In this document: positions 42,102-50,382 of the stretch, piece by piece | Layout: each line of letters begins with the position of its first letter | Position numbering within the stretch: the stretch's first letter is position 1 | From: Streptomyces filamentosus | Lineage (GTDB): Bacteria; Actinomycetota; Actinomycetes; Streptomycetales; Streptomycetaceae | Assembly: GCF_014654895.1 (NCBI RefSeq) | Contig: NZ_BNBE01000004.1 | Span: forward strand, 1,054,001 to 1,118,000 | Direction: 5' to 3' | DNA length: 64,000 nt | Made by a program: the position numbers and the translations under genes | Notes under the pieces: generated by a model | Told to the model about the DNA's origin: nothing | Database searches by the model: none | What the model saw: the letters and a program-made list of their open reading frames with translations, nothing else

Positions 42102-42320
42102 CTACAGACCGAGGCCGAGGAGGGCGACCTCCAGCGGGAGCGCCGGGCGCTCCGGCAGCGGCGGCGGCTCCTCGCCCCGGCCCGCGTGGGTGGGGCGCAC
42201 CGGGCGGAGCGCGGCGAGGCCGTCGGCGGCCCATCCGGCGCCGGTGGCGGGGAGGGAGAGCGTCATCCTCCGGCCGTCGGCCAGGGTCGTCTCCAGCTTG
42301 GTCGGGTCGTTCGTCCGCAT
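42102..42320 (-). CDS. Small hypothetical protein
   Basis: 72 residues, ATG at 42320 with GAGG upstream. The start (MRTNDPTKLETTLADGRRMTLSLP) reads like coding sequence with beta-strand character, and the rest is Pro/Leu-rich. No family recognised. Confidence 0.5.
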   Translation of the reverse strand: MRTNDPTKLETTLADGRRMTLSLPATGAGWAADGLAALRPVRPTHAGRGEEPPPLPERPALPLEVALLGLGL

Positions 42321-42711
42321 GGCACCTCGCTCGGGTCGCACACGATGGATCACCGCTTCCGGGAGGAAGGACGCCCGGGCGGGCGGAAAGGTTCCCGGGA
42401 GGGATGACCCCCCGGAACGGGACGGGCACCGGCTTCTCCGCGCGCAGGGGCGCCCGGGGCCGGGACGAGGTCCGCTTCCCCCACGACGTCGGGGAGCACG
42501 ACGTGCCGTGACGCGGCTCCCCTCCGGGTCCGGGTCACCGCGCCGCGCGTGTCCTCCGCCCGGTCCGGTACGGCTCCGACGCAGGGCCCGCACGGACGGC
42601 CCGGTCCGCTGCGGCCGGGGGTCCGGCCCGCGCGCCGGGCCCGGACGGCCACCGGCCCGGCGCCCGGCGGGACCCCCGCCCCGGCGGCGCACCGGCCGAA
42701 CGGCGAGGGCG
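42321..42711. other. Non-coding stretch between two minus-strand genes
   Basis: About 390 bp in which only shadow frames occur. It should hold the promoter of the small hypothetical gene. No repeat or RNA gene was recognised. Confidence 0.45.
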
Positions 42712-42736
42712 CGCACGGCGCCGGGGGCGCGGTGCG
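42712..42736 (-). terminator. Hairpin after the HxlR regulator gene
   Basis: 11-bp arms (42712-42722, 42726-42736) with one mismatch and a 3-nt loop, directly beyond the stop codon. Confidence 0.5.
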
Positions 42737-42738
42737 GG

Positions 42739-43131
42739 TCAGGGCGTCGGGGCGGCGTCCCCCCGGGGGTCCCCGGTGAACCAGTGGGTGCGGACCGCGT
42801 CGGTGGGGCGCGGCTCGCCGAGGGCGTCGAGGCCCCAGGCGGCCAGGGCCTCGACGACGCCGCGGAGTTCGGCCCCGCGCGGGGTGAGCTGGTAGACCGT
42901 CGCGTTCGCGGGCGGCTCCAGGCGGCGGCGTTCGACGAGTCCTTCGCCCTCCAGTTGCTTGAGCCGTCCGGCGAGGATGTCGGTGGAGACGCCCGGGAGG
43001 TCGGCGTGGAGGTCGGTGTAGCGCCGCGGGCCGCGCAGCAGTTCCCGGACGATCAGCAGGTTCCAGCGCTCCCCCACCGCGTCCAGGGCACGGGCGACGG
43101 CGCAGTACTGGTCGTAGCTTCGGCGTGGCAT
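42739..43131 (-). CDS. HxlR family transcriptional regulator
   Basis: 130 residues from ATG 43131 (ATG 43143 is also possible; neither has a clear ribosome site). HxlR-type winged helix: YDQYCAVARALDAVGERWNLLIVRELLRGPRRYTDL, then ILAGRLKQLEGEGLVERR. It is divergent from the aminotransferase gene and its promoter region contains a perfect palindrome, so it probably controls itself and its neighbour. Confidence 0.88.
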   Translation of the reverse strand: MPRRSYDQYCAVARALDAVGERWNLLIVRELLRGPRRYTDLHADLPGVSTDILAGRLKQLEGEGLVERRRLEPPANATVYQLTPRGAELRGVVEALAAWGLDALGEPRPTDAVRTHWFTGDPRGDAAPTP

Positions 43132-43162
43132 GGTCGCCAGCATAGCCAAAAGGTTGGACTTT

Positions 43163-43178
43163 CCAAGTGGGAACTTGG
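43163..43178. promoter_or_regulatory. Palindromic operator between hxlR and the aminotransferase gene
   Basis: CCAAGTGGGAACTTGG: 6-bp half-sites CCAAGT/ACTTGG around GGGA. A -35-like TTGGAC (43154-43159) lies just upstream on the plus strand, so binding would block the aminotransferase promoter. Confidence 0.6.
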
Positions 43179-43232
43179 TAGAACAAAGCAGCCACAGCGG
43201 CACGGATGACGGTGACGGTCGGGAGGCCGCAG

Positions 43233-44444
43233 ATGAAGTTTCGACAGTCCAGCAAGTTGAAGGACGTGTGCTACGAGATCCGTGGCCCGGTGGTCGACCA
43301 GGCCAACGCCCTGGAGGAGGCCGGGCACAGCGTGCTGCGGCTGAACACCGGCAATCCGGCGCCGTTCGGCTTCGAGGTGCCGGAGGAGATCCTCCAGGAC
43401 ATCATCCGCAACCTCCCCCGCGCGCACGGCTACAGCGACGCCCGCGGCATCCTGCCCGCCCGGCGCGCGGTGACGCAGTACTACCAGCAGCGGGGCGTCA
43501 CGGGCGTGACCGTCGACGACGTCTACCTCGGCAACGGCGCCTCCGAACTGATCCAGATGGCCGTGCAGGCGCTGGTGGACGACGGCGACGAGGTGCTGGT
43601 CCCGGCTCCCGACTACCCGCTGTGGACGGCCGTGGTGCGGTTCGCCGGCGGCCGGGTGGTCCACTACGCGTGCGACGAGGAGGCGGACTGGTACCCCGAC
43701 CTCGACGACATCGCCGCGAAGATCACCGACCGCACCAAGGCCATCGTCGTCATCAACCCCAACAACCCGACGGGCGCGGTCTATTCGAAGGAGCTCCTGG
43801 AGGGCATCCTCGAACTCGCCCGCCGGCACGGCCTGATGGTGCTCGCCGACGAGATCTACGACAAGATCCTCTACGACGGCACCGAGCACCACTGCATGGC
43901 CGCGCTCGCCGACGACGTGGTGACGCTCACCTTCAACGGCCTCTCCAAGTCCTACCGGGTGGCCGGTTACCGCAGCGGCTGGCTGGTGGTCTCCGGGCCG
44001 AAGGAGCAGGCGGCCGACTACCTGGAGGGCCTGACCATGCTGGCCGGGATGCGGCTGTGCCCGAACGTGCCGGCGCAGTACGCCGTCCAGGCCGCGCTCG
44101 GCGGGCGCCAGTCGATCCAGGACCTCACCCTGCCGACCGGCCGGCTGACCGAGCAGCGCGACGTCGCCTGGCGGGCGCTGAACGAGATCCCGGGCGTGAG
44201 CTGCGTCAAGCCCAAGGGCGCGCTGTACCTCTTCGCCCGGCTCGACCCCGACGTCCACAAGATCGTCGACGACGAGCGGCTCGTCCTCGACCTGCTGCTG
44301 CGCGAGAAGATCCACCTCGTGCAGGGCACCGGCTTCAACTGGCCCCGCCCCGACCACTTCCGCTTCGTGACGCTGCCCCGGGCCGACGAGCTGGAGACCG
44401 CGATCCACCGCATCGGCCGCTTCCTCTCCACCTACCGGCAGTAG
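43233..44444 (+). CDS. Alanine-type aminotransferase (AlaA-like)
   Basis: 403 residues. The ATG at 43233 is fixed by GGGAGG at 43221-43226. Class I/II PLP aminotransferase: NPNNPTGAVYS, LADEIYDKILYDG and the PLP-lysine block SKSYRVAGYRSGW, with length and N-terminus (MKFRQSSKLKDVCYEIRGP) as in glutamate-pyruvate aminotransferase AlaA. It interconverts alanine and pyruvate with glutamate/2-oxoglutarate. It lies just upstream of the steroid cluster but is likely under HxlR control. Confidence 0.92.
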   Translation: MKFRQSSKLKDVCYEIRGPVVDQANALEEAGHSVLRLNTGNPAPFGFEVPEEILQDIIRNLPRAHGYSDARGILPARRAVTQYYQQRGVTGVTVDDVYLGNGASELIQMAVQALVDDGDEVLVPAPDYPLWTAVVRFAGGRVVHYACDEEADWYPDLDDIAAKITDRTKAIVVINPNNPTGAVYSKELLEGILELARRHGLMVLADEIYDKILYDGTEHHCMAALADDVVTLTFNGLSKSYRVAGYRSGWLVVSGPKEQAADYLEGLTMLAGMRLCPNVPAQYAVQAALGGRQSIQDLTLPTGRLTEQRDVAWRALNEIPGVSCVKPKGALYLFARLDPDVHKIVDDERLVLDLLLREKIHLVQGTGFNWPRPDHFRFVTLPRADELETAIHRIGRFLSTYRQ

Positions 44445-44450
44445 CCGGGG

Positions 44451-44532
44451 CGCCCTCCCGGGGGCGCCCTCCCGGTGGGGGCCTTCCCGGTGGGCGCCCT
44501 CCCCGTGGAGCGCCTTCCCGGTGAGCGGGAAA
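44451..44532. repeat. Five imperfect 15-bp repeats upstream of fadD3
   Basis: Copies of CGCCYTCCCSGTG recur with the TCCC core at 44456, 44470, 44485, 44500 and 44516 (spacing 14-16 bp). The last copy forms one arm of the palindrome 44515-44531. The array may collect regulator molecules or be a simple repeat expansion. Confidence 0.65.
44515..44531. promoter_or_regulatory. 17-bp palindrome upstream of fadD3 (steroid regulon site)
   Basis: TTCCCG-GTGAG-CGGGAA. The identical 17 bp occurs upstream of kshA (61514-61530) and a close form upstream of hsaA (56509-56525). It lies 105 bp before the fadD3 start. The IclR regulator of the cluster is the likely binder, by inference. Confidence 0.6.
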
Positions 44533-44636
44533 CGCCTCCTGCGCGGGGACGGCCCTCCCTGGAAGGCTCCGGTCGCTGAGCTTCCACGCCCGCGACCCGG
44601 CCGAGGGGCGGGCCACCGAGGAGGTCGTGACCGATC

Positions 44637-46181
44637 ATGAAGGGCGTATGGACGCTGGCCCGGCTCGCGGACCGGGCGGCACAGGCGTACGGGGACGAGG
44701 AGGCCCTGGTCTCCGGCGGGGACCGCTGGAGCTTCCGGGAACTGCGCGACCGCGTGGACCGGGCGGCGCGCGCGGTGGCCGCCCGGGGGGTGCGGCCCGG
44801 CGACGCGGTCGCCGTCTGGGCGCCGAACAGCGCCCGGTGGGTGGTGGCCGCGCTCGGCGCGGTCACGGCCGGAGCTGTCCTCGTCCCCGTCAACACCCGC
44901 TACCGGGCCGCCGAGACGGCCGACATCCTGCGCCGCTCCCGGGCCCGGCTCCTCTTCACGGAGCACGACTTCCTGGGGACGGACTACCGGGCGCTGCTCG
45001 CCGAATCCGGCGAGGAACTCCCGCTCCTGGAGCGGACGGTGGCCCTGCACACGGAGGACTGGGACGCCTTCCTCGCGGGCGCCGCGCGGGTGACCCGGCA
45101 GGAGCGGCTCGCCCGCTCCGCCGCCGTCCTCCCCGGCGACCCCGCCGACGTCCTCTTCACCTCCGGAACCACCGGGCGCCCCAAGGGGGTTCCCGCCACC
45201 CACGAACAGAACCTCCGGGTGTACGACGCCTGGGCGCGGACGGTCACGCTGCGGCGCGGCGACCGCCACCTCCTGGTCAACCCCTTCTTCCACACCTTCG
45301 GCTACAAGGCGGGCGTCCTCGCCTGTCTGCTGCGCGGCGCGACGATCGTGCCCGAACCGGTCTTCGACGCGGGGACCGTCCTGCGGCGGATGGCGGACGA
45401 GCGGATCTCCGTCCTCACCGGCGCCCCCACCGTCTTCACCTCGCTGCTGCGCCACCCCGACCGGGAGGCGCACGACCTGGGCGCGATGCGGATGGCGGTG
45501 ACGGGGGCGGCGAACATCCCGGCGGAGCTCATCGAGCAGATCCGCACCCGCCTCGGCGCCCGCGCGGTCAGCACCGCCTACGGGCTGACCGAGGCCACCG
45601 GCGTGGTCGCGATCTGCCCGCCGCACGAGGCGCCCGGCACCCTGGCCCGCACCTCCGGGCCCGCCCTGGAGGGCACCGAGCTGCGGGTGGACGCGCCGCC
45701 CGGCGAGCCCGGCGAGATCCTGACCCGCGGCTTCCACGTGATGCGCGGCTACCTCGACGACCCGGCGGCCACGGCCGAGGCGGTGGACGCGGACGGCTGG
45801 CTGCGCACCGGGGACGTGGGGGTCCTCGACGCGCGCGGCTTCCTGCGGATCACCGACCGGCTCAAGGACATGTACGTCGTGGGCGGGTTCAACGTCTACC
45901 CGGCCGAGGTCGAGCAGGTCCTGCGCGGCCACCCGGACGTCCTGGACGCGGCGGTCGTCGGCGCCCCCGACGGCCGGCTCGGCGAGGTCGGCGTCGCCTA
46001 CTGCGTCCCGGCGGCCGGCGCCCGGCTCGATCCGGCGGAACTGACCTCGTACACCCGCGAACGGCTCGCCAACTTCAAGGCCCCGCGCGCCTTCCACGCC
46101 GTCCCCTCCCTGCCGCACAACGCGGCGGGGAAGGTCGACAAGGGCGTGCTGCGCCGCCGGGCCGCGACCACCACCAGCTGA
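44637..46181 (+). CDS. fadD3: Acyl-CoA ligase FadD3 (steroid CD-ring acid activation)
   Basis: 514 residues, ATG at 44637. ANL-family ligase: ATP motif TSGTTGRPKG near residue 178, AYGLTEATG, WLRTGDVG and the C-terminal hinge ITDRLKDMYVVGGFNVYPAEVE with the catalytic Lys in NAAGKVDK. The NPFFHTFGYKAGVLACLLRGA and KDMYVVGGFNVYPAEVEQVL segments are those of mycobacterial FadD3, which activates the hexahydroindane propionate (HIP) left after A/B-ring removal. A 17-bp palindrome shared with other steroid genes lies upstream. Confidence 0.85.
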   Translation: MKGVWTLARLADRAAQAYGDEEALVSGGDRWSFRELRDRVDRAARAVAARGVRPGDAVAVWAPNSARWVVAALGAVTAGAVLVPVNTRYRAAETADILRRSRARLLFTEHDFLGTDYRALLAESGEELPLLERTVALHTEDWDAFLAGAARVTRQERLARSAAVLPGDPADVLFTSGTTGRPKGVPATHEQNLRVYDAWARTVTLRRGDRHLLVNPFFHTFGYKAGVLACLLRGATIVPEPVFDAGTVLRRMADERISVLTGAPTVFTSLLRHPDREAHDLGAMRMAVTGAANIPAELIEQIRTRLGARAVSTAYGLTEATGVVAICPPHEAPGTLARTSGPALEGTELRVDAPPGEPGEILTRGFHVMRGYLDDPAATAEAVDADGWLRTGDVGVLDARGFLRITDRLKDMYVVGGFNVYPAEVEQVLRGHPDVLDAAVVGAPDGRLGEVGVAYCVPAAGARLDPAELTSYTRERLANFKAPRAFHAVPSLPHNAAGKVDKGVLRRRAATTTS

Positions 46182-46194
46182 GGAGAGCAGAAAC

Positions 46195-47811
46195 GTGAAC
46201 GACGGCACCACCAGCGCCCCGGACGTCGACGTCGTGGTCGTCGGCGCGGGGGTCACCGGACTGTACGCCGTGCACCGGCTGCGCGGGCTCGGCCTGCGGG
46301 TGCGCGGTTTCGAGCGCGGCGACGACGTCGGCGGCGTGTGGTTCTGGAACCGCTACCCCGGGGCCCGCTGCGACGTGGAGTCCGTGGACTACTCGTACTC
46401 CTTCGACGAGGAGCTCCAGCAGGAGTGGGACTGGAGCGAGAAGTACGCCGCCCAGCCCGAGATCCTGCGCTACCTCGGGCACGTCGCGGACCGCTTCGGC
46501 CTGCGCGGCGCCTACTCCTTCGGGACGTCCGTGCGCTCCGCCGAGCTGGACGAGGAGCGGCTGCTCTGGACGGTGCGGACCGACCGGGGCGAGACGGTGA
46601 CCGCCCGGTTCTGCGTCTTCGCCCTCGGCTGCCTGTCCGCGACCCACGCGCCGGCGATCCCCGGCATGGCGGACTTCGCCGGGACGACGCACCACACGGG
46701 GGCGTGGCCGCACGAGGGCGTGGACTTCACCGGGCTGCGCGTCGGCGTGCTCGGGACCGGCTCCTCCGGCATCCAGGCCGTCCCCCTGATCGCCGGGCAG
46801 GCGGCGCACCTGACGGTGTTCCAGCGCAGCGCCAACTACAGCGTCCCGGCGGGCAACCGGCCGCTGGACGACGCGGAGCGGGCCCGGCAGAAGGCCGGTT
46901 ACGCCGAGCGGCGGCGGCTCTCCCGGCTCAGCGGCGGCGGTTCGCCGCACGCCGCGCACCCCGCGCGGACCTTCGAGGTGCCGGAGGAGGAGCGGCGGGC
47001 CGCGTTCGAGGAGCGGTGGCGCCTCGGCGGGGTGCTGTACTCGAAGACCTTCCCCGACCAGCTCACCGACCGGGCGGCGAACGCGGCGGCGCGGGCGTTC
47101 TGGGAGGAGAAGGTCCGGGCGATGGTGGACGACCCGGCCGTGGCGGACCTGCTGGTGCCCGTCGACCATCCGATCGGCACCAAGCGGATCGTCACCGACT
47201 CCGGCTACTACGCGACGTTCAACCGGCCCGACGTGCGGCTGGTCGGGCTGCGGGAGAACCCGGTCGAGCGGATCGAGGCCCGGGGCGTGCGGCTGGCCGA
47301 CGGCACGCTGGTGGAGCTGGACGCGCTCGTCCTCGCGACCGGCTTCGACGCGATGACCGGCGCCGTGGACCGGATCGAGGTCCGGGGGCGCGGCGGCCGG
47401 CCGCTGAAGGAGGCGTGGGCGGCGGGCCCGCGCACGTACCTGGGCCTGGGGACGGACGGCTTCCCCAACCTGTTCCACCTCGCCGGAGCGGGCAGTCCCT
47501 CGGTCATGGCCAACGTGGTGCTCTGCGCCGAGCAGCACGTCGACTGGCTGGCCGGCTGCCTGCGGCACCTGGAGGCGCACGGCCACCGGGCGATCGAGGC
47601 GCGGGAGGAGGCCGTCGACGGATGGGTCGCCGAGTGCCGGGACCGGGCCGCGGCCACCCTGTTCATGGAGGCGGACTCCTGGTACCTGGGGGCCAACATC
47701 CCCGGTAGGCCACGGGTTTTCATGCCGTTCGTCGGCGGCCTCGGCGTGTACGGGGAGATCATCGCGGAGGTGGCGGAGGCCGGGTACGAGGGCTTCGACC
47801 TGATCGGCTGA
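46195..47811 (+). CDS. Type I Baeyer-Villiger monooxygenase
   Basis: 538 residues, GTG at 46195 after AGGAG. FAD motif GAGVTGL near residue 18, NADPH motif GTGSSG near residue 187, and between them the Baeyer-Villiger fingerprint FAGTTHHTGAWP (residues 161-172, FxGxxxHTxxW). Family members include cyclohexanone and steroid monooxygenases. Downstream of fadD3 and facing a steroid operon, it could insert oxygen next to the C17 side chain of C21 steroids or into the D-ring ketone. A strong terminator follows. Confidence 0.9.
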   Translation: MNDGTTSAPDVDVVVVGAGVTGLYAVHRLRGLGLRVRGFERGDDVGGVWFWNRYPGARCDVESVDYSYSFDEELQQEWDWSEKYAAQPEILRYLGHVADRFGLRGAYSFGTSVRSAELDEERLLWTVRTDRGETVTARFCVFALGCLSATHAPAIPGMADFAGTTHHTGAWPHEGVDFTGLRVGVLGTGSSGIQAVPLIAGQAAHLTVFQRSANYSVPAGNRPLDDAERARQKAGYAERRRLSRLSGGGSPHAAHPARTFEVPEEERRAAFEERWRLGGVLYSKTFPDQLTDRAANAAARAFWEEKVRAMVDDPAVADLLVPVDHPIGTKRIVTDSGYYATFNRPDVRLVGLRENPVERIEARGVRLADGTLVELDALVLATGFDAMTGAVDRIEVRGRGGRPLKEAWAAGPRTYLGLGTDGFPNLFHLAGAGSPSVMANVVLCAEQHVDWLAGCLRHLEAHGHRAIEAREEAVDGWVAECRDRAAATLFMEADSWYLGANIPGRPRVFMPFVGGLGVYGEIIAEVAEAGYEGFDLIG

Positions 47812-47816
47812 GCGCG

Positions 47817-47864
47817 ACGCGAAGGGCCCCGTTCCACCGGGCGGCGGAGCGGGGCCCTTCGCGT
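47817..47864. terminator. Bidirectional terminator between the monooxygenase and esterase genes
   Basis: Perfect 15-bp arms (47817-47831, 47850-47864) with an 18-nt loop, in the gap between converging genes. Two further copies of the right arm follow (to about 47900), forming a short direct-repeat patch. Confidence 0.75.
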
Positions 47865-47900
47865 GCGGGCCTTTCGTGCGGGGCCCTTTCGCGTGCGGGG

Positions 47901-48809
47901 TCAGGAGAGCGCGTCGCGCAGGACCGTGAAGGCGGTCGTGCGGGCGGCCGTCGCCTCGGGGAGGGCGGCGGCCATGGAGAGGAAGCCGTGGAACATCCCC
48001 GGGTAGTGGTGGGCCTGGACGGCGACGCCCGCCGAGGCGAGGGCGGCGGCGTACGCCGTCCCGTCGTCGCGGAGCGGGTCGAGGCCGGCGGTGACGACGT
48101 GGGCGGGCGGCAGCCCGGCCAGGTCCGCGTGGGCGAGCGGCGCGGCGTAGGGGTGGGTGCGGTCGGCGGGGTCGGGCAGGTAGGCGTCCCAGTACCAGCG
48201 CAGGTGGTCGGCGGTGAGGAAGCAGCCCTGGGCGTTCTCGCGGTGCGAGGGCCGGGAGCGCCGGGGGTCGAGCATCGGGTAGTAGAGCGCCTGGAAGGCG
48301 AGGCGGGGGCCGCCCCGGTCGCGGGCGAGGAGGGCGAGGACGGTGGCGAGGTGGGCGCCCGCGCTGTCCCCGGCGACGGCGAGCGTCCGGCCCGGGTGGG
48401 TCCGCGCCGCCCACAGCAGCGCCGTGTAGGCGTCCTCGGGGGCGGCGGGGAAGGGGTGCTCGGGGGCGCGCCGGTAGTCCACGGAGACGACGGTGGCCCC
48501 GGTGGCGGCGGCGACGGCCCGGCAGAAGTCGTCGTGCGAGTCGAGGTCGCAGAGGACGAAGCCGCCGCCGTGGCAGAAGACGACGACCGGGGCGTCCGGG
48601 TCGAGGGCGCCCCGGTAGACGCGGACGGGCACCCCGTCGGCGTCCTCGTCGGTGACGGCGGCGACGGGCGGCGGGACGGTCTCGGGCCGGGGGCGGGCGG
48701 CGAAGAAGGCCCGGACCTCGGCGATGTCGGTCATCTCCGTGCCGAGCGGCGGGAACTGTGCGGAGATCAGGTCAATGACGGCCCGGACCTCGGGGGTCGG
48801 TGGGGTCAC
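47901..48809 (-). CDS. HSL-family alpha/beta hydrolase (esterase)
   Basis: 302 residues, GTG at 48809 overlapping the SDR stop. Hormone-sensitive-lipase family: oxyanion HGGG at 80-83, nucleophile GDSAG with Ser149, then DPLRDDG and HHYPGMFHGF for Asp and His. It is the last gene of the nine-gene steroid operon. An esterase here would open the ester or lactone made by the Baeyer-Villiger enzyme encoded opposite. Confidence 0.88.
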   Translation of the reverse strand: MTPPTPEVRAVIDLISAQFPPLGTEMTDIAEVRAFFAARPRPETVPPPVAAVTDEDADGVPVRVYRGALDPDAPVVVFCHGGGFVLCDLDSHDDFCRAVAAATGATVVSVDYRRAPEHPFPAAPEDAYTALLWAARTHPGRTLAVAGDSAGAHLATVLALLARDRGGPRLAFQALYYPMLDPRRSRPSHRENAQGCFLTADHLRWYWDAYLPDPADRTHPYAAPLAHADLAGLPPAHVVTAGLDPLRDDGTAYAAALASAGVAVQAHHYPGMFHGFLSMAAALPEATAARTTAFTVLRDALS

Positions 48810-49570
48810 GCGTCCGTGTCCTTTCGTTTCGGGGCCGGCATGCGGCCCGCCGACGCGCCGCCGTCGACGGCGAGTTCGGCTCCGGTGAGGTAGGAGGAGT
48901 CGTCGGAGGCGAGGAAGGCGACGAGGCGGGCCACCTCCTCGGGCTCCCCCACCCGGCCGAGCGGGGCGGCCGGGTGGGCGGTGGTGCCGAGGTGGGCGGT
49001 CATGCCGGTGGCGATGGCGCCGGGGTGGACCGAGTTGACCCGGATGCCGTCCGGGCCGAGTTCGATCGCGGCGGTCTTCGTCAGTCCGCGCAGCCCCCAC
49101 TTGGCGGCGCCGTAGCCGCCGTGGCCCCAGATGCCCTGGAGGCCGGCCTGCGAGGACATGTTGACGATCGAGCCGCCGCCGGCGGCCCGCATCGCCGGGA
49201 CGACGGCCCGGATGCCGAGGAAGGGGCCGACGAGGTTGACCCGCAGGAGCGCGTCGAGCCGGGCCGGGTCCTCGTCCTCGATGGGCGACGTGGTGTAGAT
49301 CGCCGCGTTGTTGACGAGGACGTCGAGGCGGCCGAAGGCGTCGGCGGCGACCGCGGCGGCCGCCCGCCAGGACGCCTCGTCGGTCACGTCGTGGCGGACG
49401 AAGCGGGCGGAGTCCCCCAACTCCCGCGCGGCTAGGCGCCCTTCCTCCTCCAGGACGTCGGTGAGGACGACGCGTGCGCCGAGCGCGGCGAACAGCCGTG
49501 CCTGGGCCGCGCCGATCCCCCGGGCCGCGCCGGTGACCAGCGCGACCTTCCCGGTCAGGTCCGCGGGCAT
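48806..49570 (-). CDS. Short-chain dehydrogenase, hydroxysteroid type
   Basis: 254 residues, ATG at 49570 sharing one base with the previous stop. Classical NAD SDR: TGAARGIG, NNAA, Ser in VNMSSQAGL, YGAAKWG with Tyr/Lys. It resembles the neighbouring 3alpha,20beta-hydroxysteroid dehydrogenase-like gene (ARELGDSARFVRHDVT; VNSVHPG), so the two look like diverged duplicates. It probably oxidises a 3-, 17- or 20-hydroxysteroid. Confidence 0.86.
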   Translation of the reverse strand: MPADLTGKVALVTGAARGIGAAQARLFAALGARVVLTDVLEEEGRLAARELGDSARFVRHDVTDEASWRAAAAVAADAFGRLDVLVNNAAIYTTSPIEDEDPARLDALLRVNLVGPFLGIRAVVPAMRAAGGGSIVNMSSQAGLQGIWGHGGYGAAKWGLRGLTKTAAIELGPDGIRVNSVHPGAIATGMTAHLGTTAHPAAPLGRVGEPEEVARLVAFLASDDSSYLTGAELAVDGGASAGRMPAPKRKDTDA

Positions 49571-50382
49571 CAGGGTCCCTCCGGTCCGGTGTCGGCGGGG
49601 AGCCGGAACACCGGACCGGTGGTCCAGCCGCCGTCGACGGCGAGCTCCGCGCCGGTGACGTACGAGGCGGCGTCCGAGAGCAGGAAGACGACCGCACGGG
49701 CGACCTCCTCCGGCCCTCCGGTCCTTCCCATCGGCGCGCCGGGGAAATCGCCCCGGCCGGTGCCGATGCCGAGGTGGGCGGTCATCGGGGTGTGGATCAT
49801 GCCGGGGTGGACGGAGTTGACGCGGACGCCCTCGGCGGCGAGTTCCACGGCGGCGGCCTTGGTGAGGCCGCGCACCCCCCACTTGGCCGCGCCGTAGGCG
49901 CCGGTCAGGGGCAGGCCCATGAGTCCGGCGGCGGACGAGACGTTGACGATCGCGCCGCCGCCGGCCGCCTGCAGCGCGGGGATCACGGCCCGCATGCCGA
50001 GGAAGACGCCGGTGAGGTCGACGTCGAGGACCCGGCGGAAGTCCTCGGGGGGCTGCGCCTCGACGCGGTGGGAACCGCCCGAGATCCCGGCGTTGTTGAC
50101 GAGTCCGTCGACGCCGCCGAAGGCGTCGGCCGCCGCCGTCACGACGCGGTTCCAGTCGTCCTCGGAGGTGACGTCGTGGCGGAGGAAGCGGGCCGCCCCG
50201 CCCAACTCCCTTGCCGTGGAGCGGCCTTCCTCCTCCAGGACGTCGGTGAGCAGCACCCGCGCGCCGGCCGCGACGGCGGCGCGGGCGGCGGCCGCGCCGA
50301 GCCCCCGGGCGGCGCCGGTCACGACGACGGTCCTGCCCCGCAGGGCGTCCGGCGGGTGCGCGGCCGTACGGTCCCCCCTCAC
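49570..50382 (-). CDS. 3alpha(20beta)-hydroxysteroid dehydrogenase-like SDR
   Basis: 270 residues from GTG 50382, which overlaps the kstD stop. Cofactor motif TGAARGLG and active-site Ser/Tyr/Lys (VNVSSAAGLMGL; YGAAKWGVRG) are present. The run of family-specific blocks VDGLVNNAGISGG, LTGVFLGMRAVIPA, VRVNSVHPGM and SSYVTGAELAVDGGWTTGP-like end matches, from memory, the classic 3alpha,20beta-hydroxysteroid dehydrogenase of Streptomyces. This suggests oxidation or reduction at C3 or C20 of steroids. Confidence 0.85.
   Translation of the reverse strand: MRGDRTAAHPPDALRGRTVVVTGAARGLGAAAARAAVAAGARVLLTDVLEEEGRSTARELGGAARFLRHDVTSEDDWNRVVTAAADAFGGVDGLVNNAGISGGSHRVEAQPPEDFRRVLDVDLTGVFLGMRAVIPALQAAGGGAIVNVSSAAGLMGLPLTGAYGAAKWGVRGLTKAAAVELAAEGVRVNSVHPGMIHTPMTAHLGIGTGRGDFPGAPMGRTGGPEEVARAVVFLLSDAASYVTGAELAVDGGWTTGPVFRLPADTGPEGP

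Noticed and set aside
44451..44532. 15-bp repeat array considered as a CRISPR or attachment site
   Set aside because: No spacers, no cas or integrase genes; the units resemble an operator half-site.
43053..46256. 1,067-codon minus-strand frame opposite the aminotransferase and fadD3 genes
   Set aside because: Opposite-strand shadow; both plus-strand genes have ribosome sites and full family motifs.
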